Notes: generated by a model from the letters alone, not told the origin. A stretch of DNA of 64,000 nt from an uncultured Collinsella sp. (GCA_959599915.1 CAUGJE010000011.1:10790-74789); one strand, 5' to 3'. Counted from the first letter of the stretch, positions 26,571-36,539 are shown. Translations and numbers: made by a program.

Positions 26571-27299
26571 TTATCCCACCAACTTCGGCGAGTGCGGGCT
26601 GAAAGCATCGTTGCCGTTCTGCCCGTCGACCAATCCGCACGCGAGACTCAGCGGCACAACTGCAGCGTTCTCGACCTCCACGCTAAGCACGTAGTGGAAG
26701 TCCGCCCCCTGGCTCCCACGATTCCGCTCGTAACCAATGGCGGCCAGCCGGTCGGCTAGTTCGTCTCTCGAAACCAGCTCGTTAGCCTTCACCTTGCAAA
26801 GCATGGGTTCAAGTTCGTAAGTGTTTGTCTCGCTGATTGCGTTCCTGTAGAAGCGGAAATGGGTCGTACGAAAGAGATCTTTATGATGGGAGTACACGTG
26901 CCCGTCCTTAATGGCGTAGAAGTAGAAAAGGAACTCACCGCCCTCGTTTAGCCTGCCGCTACTTTCAAGGAAGCGGTAAATTTGTGGCGCTACAACGGAG
27001 AGCCGATTACGCTTCCGAAGCGATTTGCCCCACGAGCTGAGTTTATTGAATACCACAACGATATGATATTTAAAGGGTAATTGGACTATCTCCCGACCAA
27101 ACGAGGATTCGGATTGGCTTGCTGAAATGTGGCAGTGCCCTGTTCTAAGCAACGTATTTGCGATAGAGTCGCGCGGGAACGGTGCTCGGGGCCGTTGCAC
27201 CAGTAGCAAATTACTTATATCGAGCGATGTGATGCTGCGATTTCGGAAATGCTTGCCTGGTTGTGGCGCCGACTTCGAAAAGCTGGTTTTTATTTCCAT
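26571..27299 (-). pseudogene. Fragment carrying the C-terminal module of an McrC-like nuclease
   Basis: 242-codon frame. About the last 134 residues (from YRFLESSGRL) match the C-terminus of the McrC-like protein at 31552-33987: both have FLFYFYAIKDGHVYSHHKDL and end NGNDAFSPHSPK-VG. Nucleotide similarity looks near 75%, so this is an old paralogue and not a recent duplication. The N-terminal 105 residues have no counterpart there and lack a clear domain, so whether the frame is translated as one protein is uncertain. It ends 40 bp before the SIR2 gene. Confidence 0.6.
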
Positions 27300-27861
27300 T
27301 ACAGCTGAAACAGGCCGTCAAAATTCATGGAAGATCTTTTCGATAGTAATGGATGAACTGAGGAGGTTTGTCTGGAGGGTGGATCGAGGTTCAAGATTGT
27401 TGCGCTCTGAAACGTTTCAGCTGAGGTCGGAGAGCGATCGCATGAGTCGATTTATATTTCGGCAGCGTTGCATCCATAGAAGAGAGAGGGATGCGTATTC
27501 GTTTGGCAGCGAGGGCGTGAGTGGGCGGGAACTTCGTGGCGTACAGCAATAAGGCTATACCTAAAAGCCTTTGTGTTGAACGGGTTTTCGCGGGAGCGGA
27601 GGGTGCGTGCCGCGAGGGACGGTCCGCGGCGCGACTGACCCGGCGCGGCATCCGGAGCGGACGCGGATGCGGCGCGGACGGCCTCTGACGGGCGAGCATG
27701 CGACAGTGGTTGCCCTGCTGGGCGGCAATAAGCTCGAATCGAGCACGAGCGATTCTTGTCCGGGCGAAGCGTTACAACTGGATTTGTTCTGTTGCCGACT
27801 GATCTTGAAGCATGTTGGAAGAAACGAAATTATAATTATTTATTTGTCTGTATCTATCGAA
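27300..27861. other. 562-bp gap upstream of the restriction operon
   Basis: No convincing gene. The left part includes GAAACGTTTC. A very GC-rich stretch runs about 27590-27700. An AT-rich stretch before the first methyltransferase has TATAAT at 27831-27836, a likely -10 box without a clear -35. Confidence 0.4.
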
Positions 27862-28800
27862 ATGGAGACCGAGCGCGTGGAAAACGAGAGGAACATAACG
27901 GCAGTTGACCTTTTCGCCGGCTGCGGCGGAATGTCCCTCGGCTTCGAAAAGGCTGGCGTCAATGTTGTGGCTGCCTACGACAATTGGGACGCTGCCATTG
28001 ATGTCTATCGCGCTAACTTCCAGCATCCTGTTTTCAAAAGGGATCTCTCCGACGTTTCCGTATCCGAGGAAGTTGCCGGCTTCGCTCCGGATATCATCAT
28101 CGGCGGGCCTCCTTGTCAGGATTTCTCGCAGGCCGGCAAGAGATCCGAGGATGGTGGGCGCGCAATCCTCTCTGTTAGATATGCCGAGATCATCGCGAGG
28201 TGCAAGCCTCGCTTCATCGTTATGGAGAACGTCCCACGCGTTCGAACGAGCAAATCCATGGAAGCGATTCGGGCCACCCTCAAAGCGCAGGGTTATGGCT
28301 TGAGTGGGCGAGTGATGGATGCAAGCCTGTGCGGGGTCCCCCAAGCTCGCAAGAGATACTTCTTGATCGGATGCCTTGGGGCGCCCGACGGGTTCCTCGA
28401 CCCATATCTTGAGAAGGGCCTTTCTGACCATCAGATGACAATTCGTGAGTATCTCGGTAACGAGCTTGGAATTGATTACTACTTCAGAATTCCGCGAAGC
28501 TACACGAGGCGGGCCATCTTCAGCATCGACGAGCCCTCGGTCACTATTCGTGGTGTGGACAGGCCGATACCGCCGAACTACAAGCTTCACCCCAACGACG
28601 CGGCGGACCTCAGTCAAGCCCGGTGCTTGACTCCAAAGGAACGCAGTAGGATCCAGACTTTCCCGGAGTCTTTCAAGTTCTTTGGGAGTAAGACGGATAT
28701 CAACCAGATGGTGGGCAACGCCGTACCGGTAAACCTTGCCACCTACGTTGCACGAGCGCTACTAGAGTACAGGAGGGATGTGAGCGATGGACTGCGTTGA
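27862..28800 (+). CDS. DNA cytosine-5 methyltransferase M1 (LlaJI-like)
   Basis: 312 aa. Motif I AVDLFAGCGGMSLGFEKAG binds SAM; catalytic Cys85 lies in GGPPCQDFS; VMENV (motif VI), QARKRYFLIG (motif VIII) and MVGNAVPV (motif X) follow. It methylates cytosine C5 in DNA, presumably one strand of an asymmetric site, with M2 covering the other. Its last codons overlap the M2 start by 14 bp. The start ATG at 27862 lacks a strong ribosome binding site; GTG at 27877 is an alternative. Confidence 0.93.
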   Translation: METERVENERNITAVDLFAGCGGMSLGFEKAGVNVVAAYDNWDAAIDVYRANFQHPVFKRDLSDVSVSEEVAGFAPDIIIGGPPCQDFSQAGKRSEDGGRAILSVRYAEIIARCKPRFIVMENVPRVRTSKSMEAIRATLKAQGYGLSGRVMDASLCGVPQARKRYFLIGCLGAPDGFLDPYLEKGLSDHQMTIREYLGNELGIDYYFRIPRSYTRRAIFSIDEPSVTIRGVDRPIPPNYKLHPNDAADLSQARCLTPKERSRIQTFPESFKFFGSKTDINQMVGNAVPVNLATYVARALLEYRRDVSDGLR

Positions 28801-29674
28801 TCTTTTCTCGGGATGCGGCGGTATGTCGCTCGGATTCCAGAATGCGGGCTTCAACATAAAGGCGGCGTTTGATAACTGGCAGGCGGCTGTCGACATCTAT
28901 TCGGCAAACTTCGACCACCCGGCATTCAAATACGATCTTTACGATGCGGAAGCGGTTCCGAAAATTGAAGAGTATTCGCCGTCGATGATAATCGGTGGCC
29001 CCCCTTGCCAGGACTTCTCCATTGCGGGCGCCAGACAGCGCGGCAAAAGGGCCAATCTCACCATCCGATATGCTGAGATAGTTCGGGACGTCAGACCCGA
29101 GTGGTTCGTCATGGAGAATGTTTACAATATCGAGCGGATGGACGTCCTGCCCGAGGCGCTGGAAATATTCCGCAATGCTGGATACGGTCTCACGAGGCGC
29201 GTCCTCAACGCCAGTCTATGTGGTGTGCCTCAGATTCGCAGGCGCTTTATCCTTGTCGGTCATCTTGGTGATAAAGATGACTTTCTCGGCGAACTCTTGG
29301 ATTCAAGGCTGAGCGACAAGCAGATGACCGTCAGGGATTACCTTGGCGATTCGCTCGGCACGCAATACTTCTACATGCATCCACGCAACTTCCAGCGTAG
29401 GGGCGTCTTCACGATTGACGAGCCAGCGGTAACGGTACGAGGCACCAACCGTCCGATACCGCCAGCATATAAGAGGCATCATGCCGACAAGGCTGATATT
29501 TCTGAAGGTGTGAGAGCCTTAACATACAAGGAGCGCAGCTATCTGCAAACCTTTCCCGAAGAGTTTGAGTTTGTCGGGTCCAAGACAGACATTGAGCAGG
29601 CGATTGGCAATGCCGTGCCAGTTAAGCTTGCTGAGTACGTTGCTAGATGCATAGCTGACTATGCAGCAGATTAA
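28787..29674 (+). CDS. DNA cytosine-5 methyltransferase M2 (LlaJI-like)
   Basis: 295 aa. Motif I CVDLFSGCGGMSLGFQNAG, catalytic Cys74 in GGPPCQDFSIAG, VMENV, QIRRRFILVG and AIGNAVPV. It is paralogous to M1 over the whole length, including the MTVRDYLGDSLG region, but clearly diverged. Paired m5C enzymes in one operon are the LlaJI arrangement for an asymmetric site. AGGAGGGATGTGAGCG precedes the start inside M1. Confidence 0.93.
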   Translation: MDCVDLFSGCGGMSLGFQNAGFNIKAAFDNWQAAVDIYSANFDHPAFKYDLYDAEAVPKIEEYSPSMIIGGPPCQDFSIAGARQRGKRANLTIRYAEIVRDVRPEWFVMENVYNIERMDVLPEALEIFRNAGYGLTRRVLNASLCGVPQIRRRFILVGHLGDKDDFLGELLDSRLSDKQMTVRDYLGDSLGTQYFYMHPRNFQRRGVFTIDEPAVTVRGTNRPIPPAYKRHHADKADISEGVRALTYKERSYLQTFPEEFEFVGSKTDIEQAIGNAVPVKLAEYVARCIADYAAD

Positions 29675-29688
29675 TTGTGGTGGTTGCC

Positions 29689-31548
29689 ATGTCCTTTGTC
29701 GATGAATGGAATTTGAGCTATCCCATTCCGAATTCTATATATAGCGAGAATACGCTATCCGTTCGCGGGAGAACAGTTGGACAAGGTGGTGCTGGACAGT
29801 ACGAACTCAAAGGTTCAGGCTCTCTTGCAAACGGGGATACGCTGACTGCAGTTGACATTATCGGACACGCAATCATCTTGGAAGTAGTCGTACCCTCTAC
29901 TGGGCAAGTTGTCTCCCTTGGCACGCGTTATCCCGTTGCAAAAAAAGGCGGAAAAGTACGTGTGCAAATACAAGGAGACGGGGCAAAGCGTCCAAATGTC
30001 GGCAACTTGTTTGCCGCACTGCTGTTGTTGCCAGTGACGGGCAAAGTAAACGATTCATCGCCGTTGCAAGAGGACGGTTTTGCGGAAAGGACATTCTGGA
30101 TGGATGCAGCCGAAGTAAAGCCTGTGGGCGTCTCCGAAGATGCATATATCTTGGAGCTAACGAAACTCTTCTTCGCCACTGGAAGCAGATACAAAGACGG
30201 GCAGTTTTCGGGTGCGATAGATTACGACTACAAGTCGAGAATTGACGATCTTATTGCCCTTTGCAATCGCGGATGCAAGATGAGGGCTGGTAGCCTGACC
30301 ACGGCATTCAAGTATTTCGCTGACGTTTACGCAGGGAAACTTGAGTTTGATTACAGCGTGGCTGAGTTCATGCGAAACCTCATAGCGAGCCAATTGATTG
30401 CCGAAGAGGGCATCGACTACGAACAAGGCGATGACGTGCTGCCCGCAATGCATCAACTAATCGACCTTGCTGCAAAGAATTCATCGAAAGCATCAAGCAG
30501 AGAGAAGAGGACTTTTCAGCTAAACAACCTTCCAGCTGAATTTAAAACCGACTTCTCCAGGCGCTACATCACGTCACTACTGGCAAAGCCCTTTGTCATC
30601 CTTGCTGGCAACAGCGGAACAGGCAAGACGCGGATTTCCAAGCGTTTTGCAAAGTACCTTGAGGTCTTGGATGAAGACGGGGAGCCAAACTGGTTGCTCG
30701 TCCCGGTCGGTGCCGACTGGACCGACAACACCAAGGTGCTGGGCTTCTTCAACCCGATTGCAGACGGCGGCAAAGGCGCGTACGAAGAGACCGGCATACT
30801 GAGACTCATCGAACGGGCCAACGCTAACCCCGAGGTTCCGTATTTCCTCATCCTCGACGAGATGAACCTGAGCCATGTCGAGCGGTATTTCTCAGACTTC
30901 CTCAGCCACATGGAGACCATCGGCGAGGATAACCTCATCGTGCTTGATGGGTACGGCGATGGCGGTGCTGACAGGCTGCCCTATCCGCAGAACCTGTTCG
31001 TTGTCGGCACCGTGAACATCGATGAGACCACTTACATGTTTAGCCCCAAGGTGCTCGACAGGGCAAACGTCATAGAGTTCAAGCCGTCGAAGGCCGAAGT
31101 CCTCGCAGGGTTCAAAGCCATCGAGGATGCGCCGGACGTTGCCGTCGCAGCTTCCGGCGTCCCCCAGGCTTTTCTGCGTCTCGCCAAGGACATATGGGAG
31201 GGAGCCAATTACATCAGCGAAGATGATGCTAACGCCATCTTCGAGAAGTTCGGCAAGCTGTATGAAGAGCTGGAGAAATGCGGCTATGAGTTTGCCTTCC
31301 GCACCGTGCGCGAAGTGCGAATGTACGTTAATGCCGCGCACGAGCTTGACGGCGAGAACTACGAACTCGAGCGTTCTGTCGATGAGCAGATTGTCCAGAA
31401 GGTGCTGCCGAAGCTCCATGGTAACAAGCGTGAGATCGGCAATCTGCTTAAAAGCCTGAAAGACATATGCGATGGCGAGCTGAGCTCCGTTAAGATAAGC
31501 CAGATGGCAGCGAAACTCGATAACGTGCAGTATGCGAGCTTCATCTAG
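29689..31548 (+). CDS. McrB-like AAA+ NTPase, restriction motor (LlaJI R1-like)
   Basis: 619 aa. The N-terminal 290 residues are probably DNA-recognition, not recognised by motif. The AAA+ core follows: Walker A AGNSGTGKTR, Walker B YFLILDEMNLSHVERYFSDF, and the McrB hallmark GTVNIDETTYMFSPKVLDRA. McrB-type proteins use GTP to translocate and activate an McrC-type nuclease. The ATG at 29689 is preferred; a GTG at 29677, just after the M2 stop, is in frame. The next gene starts 4 bp after its stop. Confidence 0.9.
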   Translation: MSFVDEWNLSYPIPNSIYSENTLSVRGRTVGQGGAGQYELKGSGSLANGDTLTAVDIIGHAIILEVVVPSTGQVVSLGTRYPVAKKGGKVRVQIQGDGAKRPNVGNLFAALLLLPVTGKVNDSSPLQEDGFAERTFWMDAAEVKPVGVSEDAYILELTKLFFATGSRYKDGQFSGAIDYDYKSRIDDLIALCNRGCKMRAGSLTTAFKYFADVYAGKLEFDYSVAEFMRNLIASQLIAEEGIDYEQGDDVLPAMHQLIDLAAKNSSKASSREKRTFQLNNLPAEFKTDFSRRYITSLLAKPFVILAGNSGTGKTRISKRFAKYLEVLDEDGEPNWLLVPVGADWTDNTKVLGFFNPIADGGKGAYEETGILRLIERANANPEVPYFLILDEMNLSHVERYFSDFLSHMETIGEDNLIVLDGYGDGGADRLPYPQNLFVVGTVNIDETTYMFSPKVLDRANVIEFKPSKAEVLAGFKAIEDAPDVAVAASGVPQAFLRLAKDIWEGANYISEDDANAIFEKFGKLYEELEKCGYEFAFRTVREVRMYVNAAHELDGENYELERSVDEQIVQKVLPKLHGNKREIGNLLKSLKDICDGELSSVKISQMAAKLDNVQYASFI

Positions 31549-31551
31549 CCT

Positions 31552-33987
31552 ATGGACGGCAGCATCGGCGCAATCCGCTTTGCAGCGGATGGAAGAACAA
31601 TAGCCAGGCTCTACCAGAGCGGTGCGCATGACCGAGTCGATTGGGACGAGGAACAGCAGACCGGGCTAACCGGGCTGACGTGTTTCGGTCTCAAGCCGGA
31701 AGCATCCCAGAATGGCGCTGGTTCAACACCAGCCTTCGCCGTCAAGGACGGTCTTGACGGGAGTCCCACGCTTCGAATCAACGAAACCACATGTTATGTG
31801 CTCGAATACGAGCGGACCCCTGATGGTGGCCTGCATCCTCGCGCCTCGTTCCAAAACGAAGGCAAGAATATCAGGTGCGACAGAAACGGCAATAGTGTCA
31901 CCTTCCAGTTCGTGAACTATCTCGGGCGTTCGAGGATTCGATTCGGCGAGGAAGCTGATGCGCCGATGCTACAGTTCGAAGTCGTCCCGCTCAAGATTGG
32001 CTATGAAGACGATTACATCGAGCTCACCGAGGAGCTTGCCGCAAGGTGCGCTGCGCTGCTCCTTGACTACTCGGGCTCCACGTCGAACGTTTACAAGCAA
32101 GCCGACGAGAATCGCGAGACGCTGCTTGAGCAGTTCGTCTTCCTGCGGCAGTTCTGCTACGAACCGAACCTCCAAGCCCTCTTCGAGGCGATAAAGAGGA
32201 ACCCTGATAGGACGCTGGATCACGAGGACGAGCTGCGGTCGGTTGGGGCTGGCATGCCGTCCCGGAGGTTTTATACGAACCCCTTCTCGAACAGCCGGAT
32301 GTGGACGCGCTTGAACTGCGGCGGCGATGCGGGAGGCGTCTACCTCCCCCAGATGGTCAGCGTCACGCGCAAGTACGACCTGCTCGACACGCCCGCCAAT
32401 CGGTTTGTGAAATTTGCCCTGCATGAGATTGACCGGATCTGCACCTCTCTGATGACTGTCCTGGATGCCGAGAAGGGCGATACTCGGCAGACGGAGTGTT
32501 ATCGCGAAGCCGCCGCGCTGCACGCCATGCTGGATACGATACTCAGCGACGCCTTCTTCGACGATGTCGGCACCCTGCAGATGATGCCTCAGAACAACCA
32601 GGTGTTGCAGAAGCGCGAGGGATACTCGCAGATCTTCTTCGCATATTCCATGCTCGATATGGCGCTGCAGCTCGACTGGAAGGGCAAGGATGACATCTAC
32701 GAGGGCGAATCGAAGAATGTGGCCCTCCTCTACGAGTACTGGATCTTCTTTGAGCTGTACGACATCGTAAGGGGGATCGAGGGGTGCGAGCCGATAAGCA
32801 CCGATGACCACCCATTTATCGGGACGAATCCCGACGGTGGGCTGTCAATATCCCTCAAGCAGGGCGTACGCTCCTGCCAGTCATTCCAGATTGCGCAGTG
32901 CGGCGCGAAGGTAAACCTCTACTACAACCGCACCTTCTCGCCCCGTGACTTTCATGCCACTCGTTACGAGGGTTCGTACTCGAGACCGTTCAGACCCGAC
33001 TACACGCTCGCGATATTCCCGGATGCTTATACAAACGAGCGAGCCGCAGTGCAAGATGGAGCTGTTGCATTCGTCCACTTCGACGCCAAGTACCGCATCA
33101 CCGACTTGACGGGGCTTGTCGGCAAGGATGTGGGCACCGAGGAGGCAGAGCGCGAGGAACTTAACGAGGAGAAGGCGGCCTCCACCACGAACACCTACAA
33201 GCGCGGTGACCTGCTGAAGATGCACACGTACAACGACGCGATACGGCGCACGGTTGGCAGCTACGTGCTTTATCCGGGGTCGGGCGAAACGGGCGAGAAG
33301 GGCCAATTCCGGCTCTTCGAGGAGATTTTGCCGGGTGTCGGCGCTTTCGCCATGAAGCCGAGCATCAGCAGGACGGCAGAGAATGCGTTGCGCGATTTCA
33401 TAGAGAAGGTCATCGGCGAGAACACGGCAAGCAATACGCGGCTGAACCGGCTGAGCTACTTCACCGAAATGGTTGTGGCTGAGCCTCCAAGCGCGGGCAA
33501 GACGGATAGCGACTCCTACGGGCATGGTGGCGAATCGTTCGTGATTGGCTACATTCGAGGGGACTCTCCCGATGACTACTATCACTTTCTCGAAAGCAGC
33601 GGCAGGCTCCGCAAGGGCGGGCGCTTTCTCTTCTACTTCTATGCCATTAAGGACGGGCATGTCTACTCGCACCATAAGGATCTCTTCCGCACGTCGTGGT
33701 TCCGCTTCTATCGGAACGCCATAAGCCAGACGAACACCTACGAGATCGAGCCTGTGGCGTGTCGCATAACCTCGAATGAGCTGGTTCCGAGGGACGAGCT
33801 GGCCGACCGCCTGGCCGACCTTGGCTACGTGCGGGATCGTGGGAATCAGGGTGCCGACTTCTACTATGTCCTGTCCGTGCGGGTGGAAGATGACGCGGCA
33901 GAACCCTTAAGCCTGGGGCGCAGGGCGGTGGATGAACAGAACGGCAACGATGCGTTCAGCCCCCACTCGCCAAAGATTGTTGGGTGA
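31552..33987 (+). CDS. McrC-like nuclease subunit (DUF2357/PD-(D/E)XK type, LlaJI R2-like)
   Basis: 811 aa. A long N-terminal DUF2357-like region (about residues 1-480) precedes a PD-(D/E)XK nuclease core with the RPDYTL segment and VAFVHFDAKYRI, giving the D...DxK pattern. The C-terminal module of about 135 residues (FLESSGRLRKGGRFLFYFYA to the end) is repeated in the fragment at 26571. With the McrB-like motor it should cleave unmodified (LlaJI-type) or, alternatively, modified DNA; the two methyltransferases favour the first. It is longer than E. coli McrC (about 350 aa). Confidence 0.82.
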   Translation: MDGSIGAIRFAADGRTIARLYQSGAHDRVDWDEEQQTGLTGLTCFGLKPEASQNGAGSTPAFAVKDGLDGSPTLRINETTCYVLEYERTPDGGLHPRASFQNEGKNIRCDRNGNSVTFQFVNYLGRSRIRFGEEADAPMLQFEVVPLKIGYEDDYIELTEELAARCAALLLDYSGSTSNVYKQADENRETLLEQFVFLRQFCYEPNLQALFEAIKRNPDRTLDHEDELRSVGAGMPSRRFYTNPFSNSRMWTRLNCGGDAGGVYLPQMVSVTRKYDLLDTPANRFVKFALHEIDRICTSLMTVLDAEKGDTRQTECYREAAALHAMLDTILSDAFFDDVGTLQMMPQNNQVLQKREGYSQIFFAYSMLDMALQLDWKGKDDIYEGESKNVALLYEYWIFFELYDIVRGIEGCEPISTDDHPFIGTNPDGGLSISLKQGVRSCQSFQIAQCGAKVNLYYNRTFSPRDFHATRYEGSYSRPFRPDYTLAIFPDAYTNERAAVQDGAVAFVHFDAKYRITDLTGLVGKDVGTEEAEREELNEEKAASTTNTYKRGDLLKMHTYNDAIRRTVGSYVLYPGSGETGEKGQFRLFEEILPGVGAFAMKPSISRTAENALRDFIEKVIGENTASNTRLNRLSYFTEMVVAEPPSAGKTDSDSYGHGGESFVIGYIRGDSPDDYYHFLESSGRLRKGGRFLFYFYAIKDGHVYSHHKDLFRTSWFRFYRNAISQTNTYEIEPVACRITSNELVPRDELADRLADLGYVRDRGNQGADFYYVLSVRVEDDAAEPLSLGRRAVDEQNGNDAFSPHSPKIVG

Positions 33988-34043
33988 TCATCTGGTCATT
34001 TTCAGAGTAGCGGTAACACCTACGGGCGCGCGAGGGGCAACGC

Positions 34044-34292
34044 ATGAGGCCAATCGTCTACAACGGGGTTGACCTGTCGGGCGTGTGCTCTGCCGAGGTC
34101 ATCGAGAAAGTTGCCCTGCCCGTGGAGGCGGAGACCCTGGCGGTGCCGAGGCGTGCCGGCGCACTGCTGGTGGCGGGGCGGCTGTCCCCCAGGCTAGTGC
34201 GGGCGCGGCTGTTCATGGACACCCGCCCGCGCCTTCAGGACGATGTTCGGCGACAGGGACGACGCAGCGGCGCTGCCACGTCGCGCAGGTAG
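34044..34292 (+). pseudogene. Phage distal-tail-like protein remnant
   Basis: 82 codons. The N-terminus (MRPIVYNGVDLSGVCSAEVI, then VPRRAGALLVAGRLSPRLVR) resembles the start of siphophage distal tail (Dit-like) proteins. After about residue 62 the composition changes, and a second frame beginning near 34243 (MFGDRDDAAALPRRAG) continues with plausible coding character, which suggests a frameshift. Full Dit proteins are over 200 aa, so this is truncated. No other phage gene is nearby. Confidence 0.45.
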
Positions 34293-34376
34293 CGGAGGAG
34301 GGTTGCTCCCAATGGCCCGCGGCGTCCGCGCCCCGGTGCCACCCCGTGACCGGCGGCTTCGCTCGAAGCCGCTACA

Positions 34377-36539
34377 TCAGGCTCGTTCCCGCTTTTCCGG
34401 GTCATATCCCTTCGTATACACGGTAAAGCTAAGGCTATCTATCGTGCCGGTGCTGTAGACGCATGCGTCGGGCGCGCTCCGTGTGCCTTGGGCGGTCGGG
34501 TCGGTCGAGACACAATCGTCCCTATCTATTCCAAGCAATGGAATGGGCTTTGCCACCTGGTCGGCGCTATTAATTTGCGCAATGATCTCCAACAACTCGT
34601 ATAACTTGATAAGCCATGAGCTGTATGGGTGCTCGCCGGGTCCCTTGTGCTTCAGCGTGCACTTTGATTGCGGGCTTTCGGCGAGCTGGCTCAAGCGTTC
34701 AAAAAGCGCCGGGTACTCGGCTTCGGGAAACTCGACTTGTACATACTGTATGCCATTGAGGATGAATCCGTACCACAGTACGGGGTATGGAAAACCGTTC
34801 CTATCTGGTCGCCTGATTTTTGTCCTGCAATTGGGCTGGTTGACGATAGACAGCCATGCCGCATAGAGCTCGTCGGAAATTAGGTCGCTCGCTTGGTATG
34901 TTGGGCCAAGACCATCGAGAACAAAATTGCCAAGGCTGTCAAAATAGTGGGCACAATCCGTTAAACCCTTTTCGTATGCCGTGTCGGCTTTTCTCCGTAT
35001 ATTGAGTGCGACGTCGCGGGGTGATTTGCGACCAAGATGTTTTTTGGCGTTGTGCCGCGGGTTGCAATAGAGCTTGGTCGCCGCGTTACTTCGATCGCAG
35101 TACTTGCTGTTAGGGCCGGTCGGAAAAAAGAGCGAACCACAGGTTTGGCATGTTATCGGCATAATGCCGCACAGCAGCAGCTCGTGGAGGATGCGGGCAT
35201 AAAGGCTTGCAAAGGAACATTCCTCTTCGGTGAAGTAAAGCTCTCCTGCCTTTGCAATAACAGCTTGAAGCCTTACGAGCCTATTGAGGTTTTCCGGGTC
35301 GTTAAGCTCTGCATACGTATGGAAGTCTCCATTTGCGTAGATTTGGTTCTCGCGCATAGCCTCGAGATAGTTCTTGCGAAACGCCTGCATAAAGGGGGCG
35401 CTATTCATGCGTTTTATATCGCTCAAATGTTCTTCGAGCTTTTGAGCCGTTTCGTTTCCGGGCAAGTGCTTTTTGGCTGCGTATGCAAAAGCGTCGCCAA
35501 AGCGGATGATTGCCGGCAGCTGATTATCGAATAATCGAAATTGTCGCGGGTCGCTTGTTTTGATGGCGGCTGGGAAAAACTCTTCGTTTTGCGCGAGCAG
35601 GCTAGGTGCCTCGGTGTTTTTAAGCAGCGGGGCAAGCTCCAGACATTCCTGATAAAAAACAATGAGAAGCGCTCGAAAGAGATCGGTATTGGTGCAAACG
35701 CAAGCTGTTTCTATCTGCGAGTTGACCTTTGGATAGTTGTCTCTTGGATTGTCGCGTTTATACGGCACCGGTTCTGTTAGCCCGGTCTTGCCGTTGGTAG
35801 TTGTAATGTCCATGTCGTTCGACACGAGCTTGAGATAGGAGCTGAAGAGGGACGCCATTTCTTGCTTATTGAGTTGGGCCGATGTCGTGATCACCGCGCG
35901 GTACAGGCGGTTGATTTCGTTGCACTCAATAGCGTTGTTGTTCATCCAGCAGCTGTAATAGCGATAGTCGGGAATCGCTGTGATGTTCATGACACACTGC
36001 CTGCAGACATTTTCAAGGAGATACCTGGCCATGCCAGATATCTCTCCGTGTGCATGGCGCGTAATGGCTTTATCGAATATCGGAGCAAAGAAATCGAGGT
36101 CGCGTTCCTTTTGTTTTTGAAGGTTGACTTCGATTTCGGCTTCGTTCAATTCTGCTTGCGCGGACTCTTGGTCGGAATCGTCTGGATCGAGCCAGTCGTC
36201 ATGGTCTGGTTCGGCTGCGTAGTCCATCGAAGCGTGTTGCGCATCGTGGGGAGCAGGGGGCTGACGAATGGCGTTCTGCAAATCGATGTAAAAGCGCAAT
36301 TTTGCTCGCTCACGAAAGTGGCCCCCAATCTCGTTGAAAAGCGAGCTTAAGTCGACGCGTAATAGGTCGTTGGCTACGGAGACGAGATTCCATGCGCTTG
36401 CATTGCCGGTTGCGTTTCCGTCATCGGCGCAATCAATCTCTGGCGTTCTGTTAAGAAGAAGCATGCGGGGATTGACGGGAGAGCGAAGAAAGCCAGCCTC
36501 GAAACCCCAGCTAAACGGCTCTTGTTCGGAATCAAGCAT
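34377..36539 (-). CDS. Large protein with CGNR-like zinc finger, unknown function
   Basis: 720 aa. A C-terminal zinc-finger segment (CQTCGSLFFPTGPNSKYCDR followed by a further Cys) resembles CGNR-type nucleic-acid-binding fingers. The N-terminal 400 residues are helical and not recognised, with an acidic stretch near residues 100-135. GGAG lies 7 bases before the start, and the start codon sits within the palindrome AGCATTAATGCT (36535-36546). The finger suggests DNA or RNA contact. It runs opposite to the genes on both sides and shows no operon partner. Confidence 0.55.
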   Translation of the reverse strand: MLDSEQEPFSWGFEAGFLRSPVNPRMLLLNRTPEIDCADDGNATGNASAWNLVSVANDLLRVDLSSLFNEIGGHFRERAKLRFYIDLQNAIRQPPAPHDAQHASMDYAAEPDHDDWLDPDDSDQESAQAELNEAEIEVNLQKQKERDLDFFAPIFDKAITRHAHGEISGMARYLLENVCRQCVMNITAIPDYRYYSCWMNNNAIECNEINRLYRAVITTSAQLNKQEMASLFSSYLKLVSNDMDITTTNGKTGLTEPVPYKRDNPRDNYPKVNSQIETACVCTNTDLFRALLIVFYQECLELAPLLKNTEAPSLLAQNEEFFPAAIKTSDPRQFRLFDNQLPAIIRFGDAFAYAAKKHLPGNETAQKLEEHLSDIKRMNSAPFMQAFRKNYLEAMRENQIYANGDFHTYAELNDPENLNRLVRLQAVIAKAGELYFTEEECSFASLYARILHELLLCGIMPITCQTCGSLFFPTGPNSKYCDRSNAATKLYCNPRHNAKKHLGRKSPRDVALNIRRKADTAYEKGLTDCAHYFDSLGNFVLDGLGPTYQASDLISDELYAAWLSIVNQPNCRTKIRRPDRNGFPYPVLWYGFILNGIQYVQVEFPEAEYPALFERLSQLAESPQSKCTLKHKGPGEHPYSSWLIKLYELLEIIAQINSADQVAKPIPLLGIDRDDCVSTDPTAQGTRSAPDACVYSTGTIDSLSFTVYTKGYDPEKRERA

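Noticed and set aside
29677..29688. GTG start of the McrB-like gene at 29677
   Set aside because: Possible, but the ATG at 29689 matches normal starts better and the difference is only four residues.
26571..33987. Invertible 7-kb segment between the two McrC C-terminal copies
   Set aside because: The inverted copies differ at roughly a quarter of positions, leaving too little identity for frequent recombination, and only one copy has a full gene attached.
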